DNA from: Alteribacillus sp041949975
GTDB lineage: Bacteria > Bacillota > Bacilli > Bacillales > Marinococcaceae
Assembly: GCF_041949975.1 (NCBI RefSeq)
Contig: NZ_JBHFQG010000001.1
Location: 124,001-188,000, forward strand
DNA: 64,000 nucleotides
Direction of reading: 5' to 3'
This document shows, one piece after another, positions 1-8,267 of this stretch. The translations under genes and the position numbers were made by a program. The notes under the pieces were generated by a model that searched no databases, had not been told where the DNA came from, and was given only the letters and a program-made list of their open reading frames with translations. The stretch's first letter is position 1. Each line of letters begins with the position of its first letter.

Positions 1-1
1 C

Positions 2-460
2 ATAACAGGTGCCCCATTTTTAGTGTCAATGATCGGTTTTGTGCCAGGTCTGCCGTTCTGCTTTCAAATCGTTCCAAGAGAAGAGCAGATCGAAGTACCG
101 AAGTATGTGCGCCCGCGCACATTCACTCCGGAACGATGCTTCGGATTCGGTGGAGGATTCTCCGTCATCTATCCTGCCCAAGGTGCTGGAGGCTATCAGA
201 TGTTTGGAATTGCTGCAGCTCCAGTTTTTGATAAAGAGCAGAAGCTTCCTGATTTTAAAGAGTCAATGGTTTTCCCACGTCAAGGAGACATTTTTAGATA
301 TCGGGATGTCACACGTGAAGAATATGACGCTATTAGGGAAGAGGTTGAGGCCGGCATCTTCGAATACCATAAGAAAGACTTCACCTTCAAGCCAGATGAT
401 GTGCTGAAGGACCCGCGGGCATTTTCCGAAAAGGTCTTGAGGAGGTTATACCATGATTAA
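2..460 (+). CDS. pxpB: 5-oxoprolinase subunit PxpB (KipI/AHS1 family), 5'-truncated by window edge
   Basis: The reading frame is open from base 2, so the gene enters from outside the window and only its last ~152 codons are seen. The sequence GFVPGLPF followed by a proline-rich PRTFTPE stretch and GGGFSVIYP is typical of the carboxyltransferase/AHS1 (KipI) fold. In Bacillus, PxpA, PxpB and PxpC together hydrolyse 5-oxoproline to glutamate in the cytoplasm. The stop overlaps the next start by 8 bases, and an AGGAGG-like site for the next gene sits inside this gene (441-445), so the two are translationally coupled. The homologous fold also forms half of the carboxyltransferase domain of urea carboxylase, which matters because biotin enzyme subunits follow. 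Confidence 0.85.
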   Translation: MTGAPFLVSMIGFVPGLPFCFQIVPREEQIEVPKYVRPRTFTPERCFGFGGGFSVIYPAQGAGGYQMFGIAAAPVFDKEQKLPDFKESMVFPRQGDIFRYRDVTREEYDAIREEVEAGIFEYHKKDFTFKPDDVLKDPRAFSEKVLRRLYHD

Positions 461-1430
461 AGTGTTAAAGCCTGGTTTACAGACAACGGTGCAGGATGAC
501 GGAAGGGTTGGTTATTACGAAACAGGCATGCCTCCTTCAGGAGCAGTCGATCAGTACTCTTATTCTGTTGCCAATCTATTGACGGGGAATGCCAAGGGCG
601 CTGCTTTACTGGAAATTACTTATATGGGGCCCGAGTTGGCATTCCAACAGGATGCCACTATAGCATTGACGGGGGGAAACATTCCTCCAAAAATAAATGG
701 CGATCCTGTTCCCATGTGGGAAACACTGAGGGTCAAGTCAGGAGATATTTTATCTTTTGATTTTGTGAAACAAGGGGCTAGGTCCTACCTCGCAGTTGCA
801 GGTGGTATTGAAGTCCCGGAAATCATGGGCTCCCGATCCACCTATACCTTATGTGGGATCGGTGGACTCGAAGGTCGTGCTTTACAAGAAGGTGACACCC
901 TTATTATCGGTGATTTAAAAGAAACTGACATAAAAGCTGGAGCATATGTCACGGAACAATTCATTCCCGAATTGTCAAATCGGCATGAGATCCGAGTGAT
1001 CATTGGATTGTGCAGTTATCGTCTGACGGAAGAAAGCAAACAGCGCTTCCTCGATATTGAGTGGACCGTGCCCCCTGAAGCTAACCGCGTTGGCTATCGC
1101 TTAAAAGGGGAGCGTCTGGACTTCGTGCCACGCGATCAGCCATTCGGTGCAGGAAGTAACCCGTCTAACGTAGTCGACCTGGGTTACCCTATTGGATCGA
1201 TTCAAATTCCGGACGGTGTCGAGCCGATTGCGTTATTAAATGACGCCGTTACTGGTGGAGGATATGCAACGATTGCCACCATCATCAGTACCGATCTGAA
1301 CCGTATTGCTCAAGCAAAAACGAATGAGAAAATCAAGTTCGTGTCCGTCTCATTGGATGAAGCGTTACAAGCGCGCCAAGACGTGAATCGAAATTTAAAA
1401 GAGATCAAAAGTTTGATCGAATCAAAATAA
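453..1430 (+). CDS. pxpC: 5-oxoprolinase subunit PxpC (KipA/AHS2, biotin-dependent carboxyltransferase family)
   Basis: A 325-residue protein of the usual PxpC/KipA length. The N-terminus (KVLKPGLQTTVQDDGR) and the central AVAGGIEVPEIMGS motif are family signatures. With PxpB it forms the carboxyltransferase-like heterodimer. The start overlaps pxpB and has GGAGG seven bases upstream. It is followed after about 20 bases by a biotin carrier protein, which suggests that in this operon the pair may work as a genuine biotin-dependent carboxyltransferase rather than only as oxoprolinase; that is inference. No odd features were seen in the frame. Confidence 0.88.
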   Translation: MIKVLKPGLQTTVQDDGRVGYYETGMPPSGAVDQYSYSVANLLTGNAKGAALLEITYMGPELAFQQDATIALTGGNIPPKINGDPVPMWETLRVKSGDILSFDFVKQGARSYLAVAGGIEVPEIMGSRSTYTLCGIGGLEGRALQEGDTLIIGDLKETDIKAGAYVTEQFIPELSNRHEIRVIIGLCSYRLTEESKQRFLDIEWTVPPEANRVGYRLKGERLDFVPRDQPFGAGSNPSNVVDLGYPIGSIQIPDGVEPIALLNDAVTGGGYATIATIISTDLNRIAQAKTNEKIKFVSVSLDEALQARQDVNRNLKEIKSLIESK

Positions 1431-1453
1431 TTGGTATGAAAGGAGAAAATAAA

Positions 1454-1687
1454 ATGAAGACAATCGCATCCCCTCTCCCTGGAGTGTTTTACCGGAGGCC
1501 GGCACCAGAGAAACCGATGTATGTCGAAGAAGGACAAAGCATCAAATCCGGAGATGTCATTGGGCTGGTTGAGGTCATGAAAAGCTTTCAAGAGATTCAG
1601 GCAGAAGAAGACGGTATCATCACAAGCATCAACGTCGGGGATGGAGATATTGTGGAAGCTGGACAAATTCTCGTAGAACTAGAATAA
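1454..1687 (+). CDS. biotin carboxyl carrier (biotinyl-lipoyl domain) protein
   Basis: A 77-residue protein that is essentially one biotinyl domain. The predicted biotinylated lysine is Lys43 in the motif VEVMKSF, a variant of the usual EAMKM. The C-terminus (GQILVELE) completes the hammerhead fold. The ATG at 1454 is preferred over an in-frame ATG at 1436 because AAAGGAGA lies just before it and the fold begins at MKTIASPLPG. It lacks the long Ala/Pro linker of AccB, so it resembles the compact carriers found beside PxpB/PxpC. It probably shuttles carboxybiotin between the downstream biotin carboxylase and the PxpBC pair. Confidence 0.85.
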   Translation: MKTIASPLPGVFYRRPAPEKPMYVEEGQSIKSGDVIGLVEVMKSFQEIQAEEDGIITSINVGDGDIVEAGQILVELE

Positions 1688-1708
1688 AAACAATTAGGGA
1701 GTGGAAAT

Positions 1709-3070
1709 ATGACTTATTTTAAAAAAATTCTGATTGCAAATCGTGGGGAGATTGCTCGTCGAATCATACGGACATGCAACAAAAATGGGATACAGACAGT
1801 TGCAGTATATTCTGACGCAGATGCAGAAACCCCCTTCGTCAAAGAGGCCAGTGAAGCTTACCCAATCGGAGCCTCACAAGCAAATAAGAGCTATTTGAAT
1901 ATCAATAATATATTGGAGGTCGCCAAGGAAACTGGAGCTGAAGCCATTCACCCAGGGTACGGATTTTTATCAGAAAATCCAGCTTTGGCAAGACGTTGTC
2001 AAGAAGCGGGCATTACCTTCATCGGGCCAGATGCTGACATGATCAATTTGATGGGAAATAAAATCGAGGCTCGTCGTCATATGAAAAAAGCAGGTGTTCC
2101 GGTCGTTCCCGGATGGGATGGCCAGTTAGAATCGGTCGAACATGCCGTATCGATCGCTGGAGACCTCGGTTATCCGCTCATGTTGAAGGCAAGCGCCGGC
2201 GGTGGCGGCATTGGCATGCATATCATCAAGGATGAGGAGGAATTGAAAAAATGTTTTTCCTCCGCGAAACAAACTGCAAGCTCTTCCTTTGGGGATGATA
2301 CGGTCTTTTTGGAACGTTTTATTCGAAACGCACGTCATATAGAAGTCCAAGTCGTTGCCGATAAGGAAGGAAATGCCCTCCATTTATTTGAACGTGAATG
2401 CACCATCCAAAGAAGGAACCAAAAAGTCATTGAAGAAAGCCCATCTCCTTTTTTAAATGAGGATTTGCGAAAGAAGCTTTGCGAAACGGCGGTCACAGGA
2501 GTCAAGGAAATAGGGTATACCAACGTCGGCACCATGGAATTCATCTTTGATGATGATTCCGGTGACTTCTACTTCCTTGAGATGAATACACGCCTGCAAG
2601 TCGAGCACCCTGTCACTGAAGAAATCACTGGATTGGATCTTGTCGAGCTGCAGCTGAAAATTGCAGCCAATAAAAGCCTGGAGCTGACCCAAGAGGATAT
2701 TACGAAAAATGGCTACGCCATCGAAGGTCGTGTATACGCCGAAGACCCAACAACTTATTTCCCTTCCCCAGGCAAGCTAAAAACATTGAAATTCCCAGAA
2801 GATGTAGGAAGATTCGATTTTGCCTATGAAGAAGGAAATACGATTTCCCCGTTTTATGACCCAATGGTTGGAAAAATCATTGTACATGGAAAGGATAGAA
2901 GCGAGACGCTGGATAAACTTGAGATAATATTAGATCAGTTTGAAATCGATGGCGTTACTACGAATCTATCGCTATTCAAAGAGCTGCTAAAGGAGCCCGA
3001 CTTTCGTGAAGGTAAATATACGACCGATTACTTGCAAACTAGAAACGCCGGAAAGGAGGCTGGAAAATGA
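1709..3070 (+). CDS. biotin carboxylase (AccC family)
   Basis: A 453-residue ATP-grasp enzyme that carboxylates biotin on the carrier protein using ATP and bicarbonate. Visible in order are the N-terminal Rossmann segment IANRGEIARRI (residues 9-20), HPGYGFLSEN (81-90), the glycine-rich ATP lid KASAGGGGIGM (160-170), and the substrate/metal motif EMNTRLQVEHP (291-301). Length and motifs match acetyl-CoA carboxylase AccC. The operon contains no accA/accD, only PxpB/PxpC, so the acceptor is probably not acetyl-CoA. The stop overlaps the pxpA start (ATGA-type). Confidence 0.9.
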   Translation: MTYFKKILIANRGEIARRIIRTCNKNGIQTVAVYSDADAETPFVKEASEAYPIGASQANKSYLNINNILEVAKETGAEAIHPGYGFLSENPALARRCQEAGITFIGPDADMINLMGNKIEARRHMKKAGVPVVPGWDGQLESVEHAVSIAGDLGYPLMLKASAGGGGIGMHIIKDEEELKKCFSSAKQTASSSFGDDTVFLERFIRNARHIEVQVVADKEGNALHLFERECTIQRRNQKVIEESPSPFLNEDLRKKLCETAVTGVKEIGYTNVGTMEFIFDDDSGDFYFLEMNTRLQVEHPVTEEITGLDLVELQLKIAANKSLELTQEDITKNGYAIEGRVYAEDPTTYFPSPGKLKTLKFPEDVGRFDFAYEEGNTISPFYDPMVGKIIVHGKDRSETLDKLEIILDQFEIDGVTTNLSLFKELLKEPDFREGKYTTDYLQTRNAGKEAGK

Positions 3071-3834
3071 AAGTTGATTTAAACTGTGACATGGGAGAAA
3101 GCTTTGGTATGTATCAGTTGGGCAACGATGAAGAAATGATACAGTATATTACTTCAGCCAACATCGCATGCGGTTATCATGCAGGGGATCCTAGTACCAT
3201 GCGAAAGACCGTAGAGCTAGCGAAAGAACACAACGTCCAGGTCGGTGCACATCCTTCTTTCCCAGATCTTATGGGATTCGGGCGCAGGCATATGAACTGT
3301 ACTCCTTCAGAAATCAAAGACTATGTCACTTACCAATTAGGGTCCCTGCGAGAGTTTGCGAGCTGCTACAGCTTGCCGATCGCCCATTGCAAGCCCCACG
3401 GCGCATTATACATGATGGCTATGGAAGATGAAACGATTGCAAGAGCAATCCTTGAAGCAATTGCAGAAGTGGATGAAAACATTATCGTTTTTGCCATGAA
3501 CAATTCAGCTGTCGCGGAGTTAGGAGAAAAAATGGGGGTTCGGGTGGCGAAGGAAACCTACGCCGACCGAGAACACACAGAAACAGGATCGATTATCCTC
3601 ACCCGAAAAGGTTCAACTATTGATGACTACAACGCAATGGCAGAGCGTGTTGTACGTATGGTGAAAGAAGGAAAAGTGAAAGCTCACACCGGTAACGACG
3701 CAAATGTCACTGCCGAGACCGTTTGCATCCATGGCGATACCCCGGGTGCAGTGAAATTGGCGAAAACAATTTGTGATTCATTGACCAAAAATCAAATCAA
3801 AGTCACACCAATCCAGGATATCCTCGGAAAATAA
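3067..3834 (+). CDS. pxpA: 5-oxoprolinase subunit PxpA (LamB/YcsF family)
   Basis: A 255-residue LamB/YcsF protein. The motifs VDLNCDMGESFG at the N-terminus, NIACGYHAGDP, VGAHPSFPD and KPHGALY are diagnostic of the metal-binding deacetylase-like barrel. In Bacillus subtilis PxpA is the hydrolytic partner of PxpB/PxpC in ATP-dependent 5-oxoproline cleavage. The start overlaps the biotin carboxylase stop by four bases and GGAGG precedes it. It is the last gene of the operon; a terminator hairpin follows. Confidence 0.9.
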   Translation: MKVDLNCDMGESFGMYQLGNDEEMIQYITSANIACGYHAGDPSTMRKTVELAKEHNVQVGAHPSFPDLMGFGRRHMNCTPSEIKDYVTYQLGSLREFASCYSLPIAHCKPHGALYMMAMEDETIARAILEAIAEVDENIIVFAMNNSAVAELGEKMGVRVAKETYADREHTETGSIILTRKGSTIDDYNAMAERVVRMVKEGKVKAHTGNDANVTAETVCIHGDTPGAVKLAKTICDSLTKNQIKVTPIQDILGK

Positions 3835-3841
3835 TTGCTAG

Positions 3842-3884
3842 AAAAAAGGCAGCACCCTGATCTCTCACTCGGTCTGCCTTTTTA
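3842..3884 (+). terminator. rho-independent terminator of the pxp operon
   Basis: AAAAAGGCAG pairs with CTGCCTTTTT around a ~21-base loop just after pxpA. A second hairpin (ATCCCCC at 3918-3924 with GGGGGAT at 3947-3953) lies close behind and lacks a clean T run. Confidence 0.7.
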
Positions 3885-4048
3885 TATACCGAACTGATCC
3901 AGTTGCCCTATAAACAATCCCCCCTTACCACTTTCTTGGGTGATACGGGGGATTTTGGGGTTGGGTAACAGGGATAACCTCCCCAATTCACTTGTATGCA
4001 TGGGGAGGGAATAACTCTGCTGCTCTGCCAGTAACTGCTGGTAATATC

Positions 4049-4465
4049 CTAACAATTCTTCACTCGGCTGAGCCTAGCTAAATGCTTGTGTGTTTGGTTT
4101 TCCCTAGTTCCAATCGTCTTTCTCAATCTTTCATCCCGCAACTTAGAGACCACTAGACCTAAATTTCCTTTTATATCAGCATTAAATAATAAACCGGTCT
4201 CACCTTCAGAAAATTACTCGACGGTTGGGCCCCAGTTAGCTGCTACAAACAACCGGGAGACCAGAGTCCATCGCCTCTAAAATGACCTAACAAGGGTTTC
4301 AGTTGTGGATGGAAACACGAAAATAACAGGTGAAACATTTTTCCAAACCGTTTCCATGCAAAAAAACCGTGAACACGGTGGTGAAATGCTCACCAATGAT
4401 AACCAGCCTTAAGAACCTCATTAATTTTTTCGACAAATAATAACAAGGTTTTATTCGGCTTGCCT
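4049..4465 (-). pseudogene. glycosyltransferase family 4 (GT-B) C-terminal remnant, frameshifted
   Basis: No long frame is open here, but the minus strand reads as the C-terminal half of a group 1 glycosyltransferase if single-base shifts are allowed. In order it shows LVIIGEH, VIFVFPSTTET, LEAMDSGLPVVCSS, and after a stop and a frame change SEGETGLLFNADIKG followed by LRDERLRKTIG. These correspond to the conserved GDG, FPSxxET, EAMASGLPVVA and TGLLF blocks of the nucleotide-sugar binding domain. At least three frame changes and an in-frame stop make it non-functional. The N-terminal acceptor domain was not found. Confidence 0.6.
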
Positions 4466-4638
4466 ACGGATAACCAGTTGTAAATTCTGTATCCATGTGA
4501 TAAGGGCTGAATCGGTGAATATCTACTCCATACTCCATAATTGAACATTTTTAAGCTTCATTTATTCAATTCATCCTGAACTGAATTTTAACATGATTGT
4601 GCAACGCTTTATGCTATACCTGTGACTGGCATAACGGT

Positions 4639-4740
4639 ATGTCATTCGTCCGGTTCGCTTGGTCGTTAGAAATCATTAATAAGGGAAATGTCTTCTCCAT
4701 TTTCCCGGAAGGAAAGAGATGTAAAAGTGGTAAAATATGA
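4639..4740 (+). pseudogene. fragment of a lysophospholipid acyltransferase (PlsC-like)
   Basis: A 33-codon open stretch contains NKGNVFSIFPEGKRCKSGKI, which matches motif III of 1-acyl-glycerol-3-phosphate acyltransferases (GG..iFPEGTRSrdG). Neither the HxxxxD catalytic motif nor the rest of the protein is present. It is a short relic next to the glycosyltransferase relic, so both may come from one lost lipid- or envelope-related locus. The call rests on one motif only. Confidence 0.4.
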
Positions 4741-4885
4741 GCACAATCATGACTAATATGGAAATTTATCCAGCGTAACATGGCTGGATTTTTATAATAA
4801 CTCCTGAAATTCAGCCGAATATTCCCTTGAAAAGAGATAACAGCTGGTTTATCGTGGACAGAAAAGTGAAAGGAGAGAAAGTAAT

Positions 4886-5452
4886 TTGAGTATATTAGAG
4901 GCACTGCATTCGAGAAGAGCTGTTCGAAACTTCGATCAACGCGAGGTAGAACAAGAAAAAATCCAAGAATTATTAAAAGCGGCAACCCTTGCTCCTAATG
5001 ATCGTATGCGAGAGCCATGGAGTTTCTATGTGGTTCAAGGAGAAGCCAAAAAAAGGTACGAAGAAGTAGCTTATGATTATTTACAGGAACGTTTTCCAGC
5101 AAAACAGAAATTAGTAGACAGCTCTATGGAAGTTGTAAAAAAGACACCGGTTATTATTATAGTGACTTCTGACATTGCTTCCACAGAAGCCGATACAAAG
5201 GATAATGAATATGCCGTATGCTGCGCCATTCACTCCATGTGGCTGGCTGCTCAGGAATTAGACCTTGGGTTTGTGTGGAGAACAAGAGGAATAGGATTAG
5301 TCCATGACGAGCGATCTTATGAATTTATAGGATCACCTGAAGGAAAAAAGGTTGTTGGTACCGTTTGTTTAGGCTATCCAGAAGCAAAAGAATTAGAAAA
5401 TATGAAAGAGAAAAAAAGAACGGCATTTGAAGAAAAAACCGTATGGCTTTAA
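4886..5452 (+). CDS. nitroreductase family protein
   Basis: A 188-residue FMN-dependent NAD(P)H oxidoreductase. The N-terminus ILEALHSRRAVRNFD carries the SRRSxRxF flavin-phosphate motif, AATLAPNDRMREPWSF is the second flavin-binding block, and GTVCLGYPE closes the domain. The start is TTG with AAAGGAGAG about six bases upstream. The length matches the Bacillus YdgI/YfhC group. The substrate cannot be told; such enzymes reduce nitro-aromatics, quinones or enones. It stands alone between relics and a convergent PepSY pseudogene. Confidence 0.85.
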   Translation: MSILEALHSRRAVRNFDQREVEQEKIQELLKAATLAPNDRMREPWSFYVVQGEAKKRYEEVAYDYLQERFPAKQKLVDSSMEVVKKTPVIIIVTSDIASTEADTKDNEYAVCCAIHSMWLAAQELDLGFVWRTRGIGLVHDERSYEFIGSPEGKKVVGTVCLGYPEAKELENMKEKKRTAFEEKTVWL

Positions 5453-5513
5453 TACCTTACATATTTTTAACAAACATTCCGGTGCATTATTGCACCGGAA
5501 TATTCTATGAGTA

Positions 5514-6875
5514 CTACACATTAAAAAATTGCTTTAATCGTTGGACCTTTTGAATAAAGAAAAAATCCAAAAGCCATATGACAATGAGTGAGATGCCTAC
5601 TAAAGGAAATACAACACCAAAACATACAATAATAGCTGTAACAATTTTTAAGGTTCGTATAGGTGGTGATTTAGGTGCCCCTAACCCACTGTTTGGTTTT
5701 CTTTTTCTCCACAAAATGAAGCCAGTAACAACAACTCCTGCAATACCTATATAAATGAGGAGTCCGGCAATCTGGTTGAGCAGGCCGAATTGTGAGCCTT
5801 TATGTAAAGTGATGCCCATTGCAATCATTTTTCCGGCAATGCCATAATTTTCAAAGCGGTAATCTGCTAATACAGCTCCTGAATATTGATCAATATGTAA
5901 AGTAGCTTCGTCTTGGGCTTTAGGAGGAAATACAGATATCGTATAAACTCCGTCCAATTCACTTGGAAAAAACACATCGTAACTTGAATGTATTTCAAGG
6001 TCATCTGCAGTTCTTATAACTTCGTCAATTGATGCTCTTCCATTATTCTGTTTTTCAGAAGAAAGAAGATTAAGTTTTTCAGCTGCCCATGGCACATCTG
6101 CAACATCTTCTGTATTTTTCTCAGATGTGGGGGGATTACCCACCCATATAGAAGGAGGGTAGCCTAAGCCTGAATTAGTTGCTAGAGTTTGTACGGCATT
6201 ACCACAAAAACCTGACCAAGGCAGCCCTCTTAAAATTAGAAAAACCATACCGGCTGATACCCAAAATCCAAGGACCGCATGAAAGTCACGTCTTAATATG
6301 GATTTTCCATTTGAAAACCTGGGAAGTATTATGCCCCCCAAATTTTCTATCCCCCCTTGGCCACCATAAATATATCTCACTAGCTACAAGGATAAGCCCC
6401 CAGCAAGCACGATTCGGTCTCCTATCTTACCAGCCATTAACTCGCCGTGCAGTTTTTCTAATTTATTCATAAGACGTTTATCCTCATTAAGTTCTCCAAC
6501 AATTTCTCCATTATAAGGGTTTACAAAAACAGTTAACGAAGAGGATCCATTGCTAATTCCCACTTCTGCTGAACGATTTTTATTCTCCACTGGGCGGTAT
6601 CGGTCAACTTTTGCTTCAGGATGTTTATTCAACACGCTTTCAATCTGTTTAGAAGGAGGAATGGTGTTTTCCTGTGCTTTTACTTGGTATATGTCCTGGT
6701 AATTTACTTGTTCTATTTGTGGTTTAAATAGATAAATGCCGCCAGTAATAGATAATACAAGGAGAAAGGGCATAAAAATCAATCCAGCATAAAAATGCCA
6801 GCGCCAAACAGCTTTATATATATTCTTTGAGTTGAAAGGAAAATTTGATGGTCTTTTGTGTTTAGTAGAATTCAT
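5514..6875 (-). pseudogene. PepSY-associated membrane protein, disrupted by two compensating frameshifts
   Basis: Two open stretches in the same frame (upstream half to 6384, downstream half to 5514) are separated by a TAG. The missing link is read in another frame as LILVASEIYLWWPRGDRKFGG, which is the expected second membrane segment. Adding one base to the 5-C run at 6397-6401 and removing one from the 6-C run at 6334-6339 restores one continuous protein of about 450 residues. Features are an N-terminal helix (WHFYAGLIFMPFLL), a PepSY domain, GFWVSAGMVFLIL and two more C-terminal helices. ATG at 6875 is chosen because AAAGG precedes it. Such proteins are often linked to iron uptake. Homopolymer assembly error is an alternative to real decay. 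Confidence 0.75.
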
Positions 6876-7008
6876 AAAATATCTTACCTTTCTAGTCAAT
6901 CAATTAATTTAAAATCATTCGTCTTACACCCACTTCTCGAAAATGAGTACTTTATCTATAATCACTACTCACTCCCTTTATTTTGGGAAACACAACAGGC
7001 AGAACCGT

Positions 7009-7536
7009 TCATTTTTTTTGAATCTCTTGAATAGCCGCATCAAAGTCATAGATGCTGCCGCCAAAACCTAACTGAAACTGTTTCGCTTGTTTCCTGGACT
7101 CAAAAGCAATGACTTGTGGCTGGCAGCAATTCAGATTCAAATCTGGGTTTATTAGAAATATACTGCCATTTTTGCACTTATTGTTGTGTCTTTTAAGAAA
7201 TCCTGACAAATAATTTGGGAAATATCATTTTTTATATCATGGTAACGAAGTAACCCGCAATGAGGACAGCAGGTTTTTTCAACATTATGATTCAATTTTA
7301 GGAGCTGTACAGATAAACGTGAATCAGACGGTTTATAGCAATACGTACAATGATTAGAAGAATGGTGGGGTTGAGGACGAAGCATAATACCATTGGATGT
7401 TTTATGGATTTTTTGTTGCTCAATTAAAGGCCTTAGATCCCGGTAAATTGTCATTTTTGCTGATCTCAGAGACACGGAGCGTTTCTTCTTGTTCTAACCA
7501 TGTTAAAATTTGTTTTTGCCTTTCTGCTGGCAGCAT
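7009..7536 (-). pseudogene. YcnK-like copper-responsive DeoR-type repressor, frameshifted
   Basis: Three consecutive frames together give a DeoR-like repressor. MLPAERQKQILTWLEQEE and VSEIS are the start of the winged helix-turn-helix. MTIYRDLRPLIEQ is its recognition helix. A central CTYCY...CCPHCG stretch follows, and the C-terminal NPDLNLNCCQPQVIAF...GSIYDFDAAI resembles the NosL-like domain of B. subtilis YcnK. The first frame change at the A-run near 7459 also seems to lack about seven residues of the HTH turn; the second lies near 7160. The start at 7536 has AAAGGGTG upstream. The neighbouring copC-copD pair supports the assignment, since YcnK represses ycnJ (CopC-CopD). Confidence 0.65.
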
Positions 7537-7703
7537 TAAAATCACCCTTTCCTTATGCTTCTTCATTTAACGGTAGGCTAAAAGAACGTTAGATACAAGC
7601 AAATTATTGATAAAATGTTTGAAAAAATGTTGAACATTAACATCATCCATGATCTATTATGTTACTATAGTTTTAAGTGTATCTTTAAGAGAGGGTGCTT
7701 CTT

Positions 7704-8267
7704 GTGAAAAGAATAATGATTTGTTTTCTTGTAGGTTTGTTTGCATTTCCAATTTCAGCTGGAGCTCATACCCATCTTGAAAGATCCGAACCAGAAGAAG
7801 GAGCGGTCCTTGGAGAAGAAACTTCTACAATTACGCTTTCCTTTGATTCCATGGTTCAGGAACCAAACACTGTAACACTTACCGATGAAAATGGGGCAGA
7901 AATAGATTTGGAGGAAGTAAATCACGACCCGGAAGACACGATTGTCATCCACCTTCCTGAGAAGTTAGAGGACGGTGATTATACTTTGTTTTATAGTATT
8001 GTTGGGGAAGATGGGCATGTGATGGAAGAAGAGCTATCTTACTCCTATGAAGGGACCGACGAAGAATCTATGAATGAAACAGAGGATTCTGCTGCAGAGG
8101 AAGAAACTGATTTAGAGGAAGGCGCAGATTCTGAAGAGCAGGAACAAACTGCACAACCACAGGAATCAGATAATAATGATAATGGAATTCTCTTACCGGC
8201 TGCTGTTGGGTTAATTGTCATTGCGGTAGGATTTATCATATTTTTATTCAGGAAAAAAAGGACATGA
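7704..8267 (+). CDS. copC: CopC-domain copper-binding protein, membrane-anchored
   Basis: A 187-residue exported protein. A signal peptide (KRIMICFLVGLFAFPISAGA) is followed by HTHLERSEPEEGAVL, the CopC N-terminal copper-site motif, and by DGHVMEEELSYSY near the end of the beta domain. A long Asp/Glu-rich spacer and a C-terminal helix ending FRKKRT anchor it outside the membrane. GTG at 7704 is chosen because GAGAGGGTG sits six bases upstream; an earlier in-frame GTG overlaps that site. It overlaps copD by four bases. In B. subtilis the two are fused as YcnJ, involved in copper acquisition. Confidence 0.85.
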   Translation: MKRIMICFLVGLFAFPISAGAHTHLERSEPEEGAVLGEETSTITLSFDSMVQEPNTVTLTDENGAEIDLEEVNHDPEDTIVIHLPEKLEDGDYTLFYSIVGEDGHVMEEELSYSYEGTDEESMNETEDSAAEEETDLEEGADSEEQEQTAQPQESDNNDNGILLPAAVGLIVIAVGFIIFLFRKKRT

